This document shows, piece after piece, positions 59,375 to 64,000 of a DNA stretch of 64,000 bases. Below the pieces are notes generated by a model. It did not search any database, was not told the origin of the DNA, and worked only from the letters and a program-made list of their open reading frames with translations. Source of the stretch: Allium sativum (lineage: Eukaryota > Streptophyta > Magnoliopsida > Asparagales > Amaryllidaceae). Every line of letters starts with the position of its first letter. Position 1 is the first letter of the stretch. The DNA lies in the NCBI GenBank assembly GCA_030737875.1, contig CM060915.1:905394677-905458676 (forward strand), in the 5' to 3' direction. Position numbers and translations under genes: made by a program.

Positions 59375-62329
59375 ATGATGACAAACAAATAAAAGATTTT
59401 GATTACAATAAATGTGTTTGACAGTGAATTCTGAACTCCCCCTATTTATTAGCTCCCCCTACAACAGAAACTCCCCCTATAACTGTGCATGAGTGAAAAG
59501 AATGTAAATGGATTCAGAATTCTCAAAATTAAAATATTTATAAAATATTCATTCATAAATCAAATAAATCAAAATCTAATCCATTCTCCCCCTTTTGTTA
59601 TCATCAAAAGGATACAGAATTTAAAATACAGATGAAACACGACTAAAAATATAATTTCAGCATAAGAGGAAGAATAATCATCATATATCTCAATCAGTCA
59701 AACAAAAATCATAATAAACTGAGAACTAGTGGCATATTTCACATTTTAGAGAATGACGGATTTACGATGGATTTCATACATAATGGAGAGAGTTTTAAAA
59801 CAAATCATTTCCAATTATTTTCCAATAAAAATTTATAAAAATGAGACAAAAACAGTGATGGATTTGGACTATAATTATAATTTCAATTTAAGTGACAATA
59901 TCGTACAATCTCAAATCCCAATACCTATCAATCAACAAATCATAATACGTCATAAAATTTCAACATATTTCACAGAATAGAAGATGGATTGATAGGCTGG
60001 CTTTTATACTCAGAGGAGAATTTCAAAATTTATTTCTATTTTTAGCACATTTTTTTTTTTTTTTAAGAGCACACTGACCACGCATAACCAGAGCTTGGAT
60101 TTTTAAATGGGATCAGTCGCAGCTTAAATTATAAGTTGTCTCTTAACCATGCATGACCAGAGCTTGGATTTTTAAATGAGGTTAGAGACACACTTATATA
60201 TTGATTATATTTATTATTTTCAGCATTTAAAGGAAAAAAAAAACTCCTCAGTATGTAGAACCAATATATGAATGGTAGAAAATGGGGTAGGTACAGAGAT
60301 GGACTGTGAAAATAAATTTCTAAATTAATTATATTATGAAATAAGCTCGACTGTACCTGGATTATTGAAAATTTCAATTAACACTAATTCTGAAAAATAA
60401 TATAGTCCCATTTCTATCACAAATAATTTTCACTGTTTTAAAAACAAGATGATTTTTCTTTTCTTTTTTTAAAATAAACTCTCCAATATAAAATCATGAT
60501 GGATGGCAGACGGGTGATAGATAAAGGAGATGGTCGTGAAATATTTGCCAGTTCAAAGATATTATAATTAATATTCAGCCATCATGAAAAAAAAAATCTC
60601 CTCTTGTTGTGAAGTACACTGCAGTCACAATTCATCACAATTTAAAAAAAACTGATAATAATTTTGATGAATTATAAATACATTTCAATTTTGGATATTG
60701 ATTTCAATTTCTGAATGAATAATTAATAAATAATTTTAAAATTGAACATCAATTACAAGAGTAATATGCTGATCTATACATGACAAGAGGGAAAAAATAT
60801 ATATATATATACAGCAAAAAATATGCAGCACTTTTAAACTGATACCACATGGTGTCTCTACAAAGTGAAAAATCAGAACAGATGGATAAGACAAATATAA
60901 GGCGCTTCTGATACCAAATGTTCTCGCTTTCTCGAGGATTTTAATGACACCCCGGTGGCAAACAATGGTACCTCAGTCAACAGAAAAAACTTAATTTCAA
61001 AGCAAGCAACTCAAGCACACAAATTTCATTTATCAGAGCACGATAAGCCTTTGATACCAAATCAAGCAGTCCAAAAAAATATATTTACAAATCAATTTCT
61101 TATAATCAGAGCAGCATGATTCCAAAACAAACATTTTTCAAAAACAGTATCAGAGCAGCACATAGAAATCAGTATCACAAAAGACTTGTCAAGATGTTGG
61201 TCACATAAGGTGGTTCATGATCCAAGATTTGCAGATATACTCTATTTTAAATCATTTGAAGAAATGTGAAAGTATTAGGATTTAATGAATCAATCACACC
61301 AGGTTATATTTCAGATTCAAGATATGTGTGAGATCCAATAAATCAATAATTTCAAATGATTTTAAACGAACATATATTCAAATCAAATAATCATGAAATA
61401 ACAATGATTTTCAAAGACCATTTCAAAAAAAAAAACATTTTCAAGAATTTCTCAAAACTATTTCCGACAAGTCCAAGAGAAATTTCAGGTCATTTACATC
61501 AAATTTGAAAATATTCATGATCGGGATAATTTATTTGAAAACACATGAATCAAAGTAAAGTTTTGGGATATAATGAATCAGTCACACGAGATTGACAATT
61601 TAAAAAAAAGGTGTGTGATATTCAAAATATCTAGAATTTCAGATGATTTCAAACAAACATATTTCAATATAATGATCATGAATAAAGATGAATTCCAAGA
61701 TGTATCACTGATACAAGCCAATCTGAAAATCAATGAAATTATCACAACTGATAAATAACAGAGTATTGTAATGAGTATAATATTTTGAGCTTTCCTAAAA
61801 TGAATTAGAATAAACTCAAAACAGCAAAGATGTGTGACATTTCATTAGATATTCAGATCTTCAAAAATTTAGAATTCAAATTAACAGTGTTCAAGATATG
61901 ACAAGAATACATCAACACTGTTATGAATTCAGAAAAAAAATCTCAAAAACAATTGCAGATATTTACAAGATTAAATTCAGGATATGGAAATGATTAACAC
62001 ACGATGATTTTATACAAATAAAGCATATTTCCAAAAAGATCATGAATTCTGCAACTGGAAGTTTAAGAAGTACAGACAAAGAAGAATATGGCAGTGTCAA
62101 ATCAAAAACAAAAAACAGAAGAAGATAGAGGAAGGAATAAAAAAAACAGACAATAAAAACAAAGAGAATATACAAAGGTGAGTTTAGAGATCATACCAGA
62201 ATCCAATGTAAAGCAGAATCTCTAACTCAACAAATGTTGGCCTAAGGAACTGTAAATGACACAGAATTATAGACAATCTTGATTTCAAATTTCTTTTCAG
62301 CACAGCAGTTCCTCAGCCTTCACTGGTAC
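59375..62329 (-). other. Non-coding interior of element E
   Basis: This is where pol and the 3' region of a full SIRE-type element would lie. I see no protease, integrase, RT or RNase H residues. It holds repeated purine motifs at 59440-59600, a direct repeat of about 42 bp with a 72-bp period (60073 and 60145) and diverged repeats about 300 bp apart (61260-61400, 61560-61690). Confidence 0.7.
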
Positions 62330-63763
62330 CTAGCAGTTGAGTGAATTAAGTGGTCTAACAAAATTTGTAAAACCACTCTGAAATACGTTTACCACTTTTG
62401 GTGCCCAAACCTGTTTGTATAACAAACCATCAGAATTAACCTTTGTACCCTTTGGAACCCAAATCTGTTTGAATTTAATCAAAGTCGTTTTATTTTTATT
62501 CGGGATCCAAGATTGTTTAAATGGTTTATTATAAAACGATTTCTCATCACAATTTTGATTCAAAAAACCTTTGAAATTTTCAGAGTTCAAATTTTCAACG
62601 TAGTTCTTTCCAAAGCAATTTGAGGGATTTTTCAAATCATTTGAATTTTGTTTTCCAAAAACATTATTCTTCCCAAAACCAAGACCACGTTTATTTCCAA
62701 CAGAAAGTTGGTTTTTCAACAACATATCCAAAGATTTTTCACCGTTTGAAAATTTAGATAAAATTGTTTCAAGTTGTTGAATTTCAGTTTTAAGATCATC
62801 GTTTTCTTTTATTAAATCTGAACAACGACTTTTAGTGATCTTACATCTTTCAAACTCAGATTTCAAAACCAAATTTTCATCATTAAGCAATTTGATTTTG
62901 GTTTGAGACTTAGCCATTTCAGAATCAAAATATTTTCGACTTTCAGATTCAAGTTTCTTCCAATTTTCAATTTCGATTTCAAGCTCTTTCAAAATCAGAT
63001 CTGTTTTCAACAAACTATCATTTTCAGCGTTTTCATGTTTGGAATTTTTGATAGCCTTGAAATTTATAAATTCCTTTTGTAAACAATTGTTTGCATCTTT
63101 CAGCTCAATCTCGTTATCTTTTAAAATTAAAATTTCTTCTTCAAGCCTTCGAATATTATTATTGAAATGAACGAGATCAGTTTTTAATTTCAAACAATTT
63201 TCACAATTAGAATTTTCAAATTTCACGACATTTGACAATTTCGATTCCAAACAATTTATCTTGTTGGTCAACTCAGAATTTATAGATTTCAGAGATTTAT
63301 TTTTCGATTGGAGTTTGTCAACAGACTTGGTTAAATCAACACAAAAATAAACCAGATCTTCATATGAAAAATTTCTTATCTCATCATCTGTTGAGTCTTC
63401 ATCAGCTGATTCATCTGTTGAACAAAGATCTGAATCTGAGTTGACAGTTGAGGGTTTTGAGAAGTTGCTGTCGTTTCCATATCTTGTAGTTAGAGCTGTC
63501 CAAATTTCCTGCGCAGTTAAACAATGAGAAATCAGACTGTATTGATTATCATCAAGGTGAGAATACAGAATATGTGTAGCACGAGAATTAGAAGCTTTAT
63601 CTACAATGTCAAACCCATTGATAACAACATCCCAACATTTAATATCAACAGATTTTAAATAAAATTCCATTTCGGATTTCCGATTTAAAAAATCTGTTCC
63701 AGTGAAAATAGTTGGAGATGAACTGGACTGACTCTCTGTGGACTGACAGCAAGGGTTACCCAT
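62330..63763 (-). CDS. gag: Gag-like protein of SIRE-type Ty1/copia element, 477 residues
   Basis: It would form the capsid of the retrotransposon particle. The start is placed at ATG 63763 (MGNPCCQSTESQ), 23 bases inside the PBS; the frame is open upstream into the LTR but would cross the PBS. Residues 23-95 match the N-terminal half of the copia Gag domain (UBN2/DUF4219 type: FLNRKSEMEFYLKSVDIKCW and AQEIWTALTTRYG). The C-terminal half of that domain is missing and an acidic Ser/Asp/Glu stretch (109-129) follows directly. Residues 145-340 are a long coiled coil. FSNGEKSLDMLLKNQ and GLGFG (338-364) and three repeats like KQVWAPKV (416-457) are typical of SIRE Gag tails. The CCHC zinc knuckle that normally lies between them is absent. 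It ends in a stop at 62330 with no pol downstream. The frame is intact over 478 codons, which for non-coding DNA this AT-rich would be unlikely. Confidence 0.85.
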   Translation of the reverse strand: MGNPCCQSTESQSSSSPTIFTGTDFLNRKSEMEFYLKSVDIKCWDVVINGFDIVDKASNSRATHILYSHLDDNQYSLISHCLTAQEIWTALTTRYGNDSNFSKPSTVNSDSDLCSTDESADEDSTDDEIRNFSYEDLVYFCVDLTKSVDKLQSKNKSLKSINSELTNKINCLESKLSNVVKFENSNCENCLKLKTDLVHFNNNIRRLEEEILILKDNEIELKDANNCLQKEFINFKAIKNSKHENAENDSLLKTDLILKELEIEIENWKKLESESRKYFDSEMAKSQTKIKLLNDENLVLKSEFERCKITKSRCSDLIKENDDLKTEIQQLETILSKFSNGEKSLDMLLKNQLSVGNKRGLGFGKNNVFGKQNSNDLKNPSNCFGKNYVENLNSENFKGFLNQNCDEKSFYNKPFKQSWIPNKNKTTLIKFKQIWVPKGTKVNSDGLLYKQVWAPKVVNVFQSGFTNFVRPLNSLNC

Positions 63764-63785
63764 GACTCTAGAGTTAATGAAATTA

Positions 63786-63801
63786 CCAGGCTCTGATACC
63801 A
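63786..63801 (-). other. Primer binding site of element E (tRNA-iMet)
   Basis: The minus strand reads TGGTATCAGAGCCTGG one base after the LTR end, complementary to initiator tRNA-Met. Confidence 0.95.
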
Positions 63802-63802
63802 C

Positions 63803-64000
63803 TGTTGGATCTAGAATAACCCTAGAGGGGGGGTGAATAGGGTTTTTCACAGTTTTTAAATAGAATTGAAAAAACTGAACGAGATATATAATAATAAACT
63901 GATCACAGAAAATAGCAGAAACTGAAATGCAGAAAATAAATCACACACAGATATACCCAGCTTCGGCAGAACCCTGCCTACTGCTGCATTTCTAAGGTTT
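63803..64000 (-). mobile_element. 5' LTR of element E (inner 198 bases, runs out of the window)
   Basis: Identical to 56006-56203 over all visible bases. Confidence 0.95.

Larger units (their letters stand above)
56006..64000 (-). mobile_element. Element E: SIRE-like Ty1/copia element, non-autonomous, 5' LTR partly outside
   Basis: On the minus strand the order is 5' LTR (from beyond 64000 to 63803), PBS (63786-63801), gag (63763-62330), a 3-kb non-coding stretch, PPT (59361-59374) and 3' LTR (59360-56006). There is no protease, integrase, RT or RNase H. The 198 visible bases of the 5' LTR are identical to the 3' LTR, so the insertion is recent. It lies in LTR D with GCTGC at the left; the right target copy is outside the window. 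Confidence 0.92.

Overview
The window is AT-rich nuclear DNA from a flowering plant. I see no intact host gene. Almost every stretch I can identify is transposable-element sequence: Ty3/gypsy LTR retrotransposons with an initiator-tRNA-Met primer binding site (TGGTATCAGAGC), one SIRE-like Ty1/copia element, a CACTA DNA transposon and a hAT-type MITE. The species cannot be named from this. I use the letters A to H for the elements.

Left part (1-16.0 kb). The 3' end of a Ty3-type LTR (D-like, 1-680) sits in the 3' LTR of an old minus-strand Ty3/gypsy element F (about 681-12147). F keeps a decayed gag zinc knuckle (3400-3830) and a mutated PBS (3997-4007). Its 5' LTR is split by a 5.26-kb CACTA transposon (4301-9558, TSD ACA) that carries a fragment resembling the COPII coat gene SEC31 and a second unidentified coding-like fragment. 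From 12148 to about 16.05 kb I recognise little apart from a possible inverted-repeat element.

Middle part (16.0-48 kb) is a nest. The integrase remnant of element H is cut by chromovirus G, whose 5' LTR starts at 16762 and 3' LTR at 47923. G carries decayed gag-protease (19.1-19.9 kb), RT-RNase H (44.36-45.25 kb) and a chromodomain tail (about 47.2 kb). G is cut between protease and RT by element A (19938-44357, TSD CATTA). The 3' LTR of A is cut by element B (28506-39215, TSD CGAGC). A and B have very large LTRs (about 6.33 and 4.69 kb) around tiny non-coding interiors (1047 and 1334 bp), so both are non-autonomous LARD-like elements reduced almost to LTR, PBS and PPT. A 482-bp hAT MITE lies in the distal part of G.

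Right part (48-64 kb). The 3' LTR of G is cut by a minus-strand A-family LTR (C1). C1 is cut by LTR D. D contains a truncated minus-strand A-family LTR (C2, 50834-55853) and, at 56006, the SIRE-like copia element E on the minus strand. E keeps the only sizeable open gene of the window, a 477-residue Gag-like protein (62330-63763), and has no pol. The 198 visible bases of its second LTR are identical to the first.

The elements do not form a host pathway. Their relation is parasitic and stratigraphic: F, G and H are old and decayed, A is intermediate, B is younger, E is the youngest. A, B and E lack pol and would need enzymes from autonomous relatives elsewhere in the genome.
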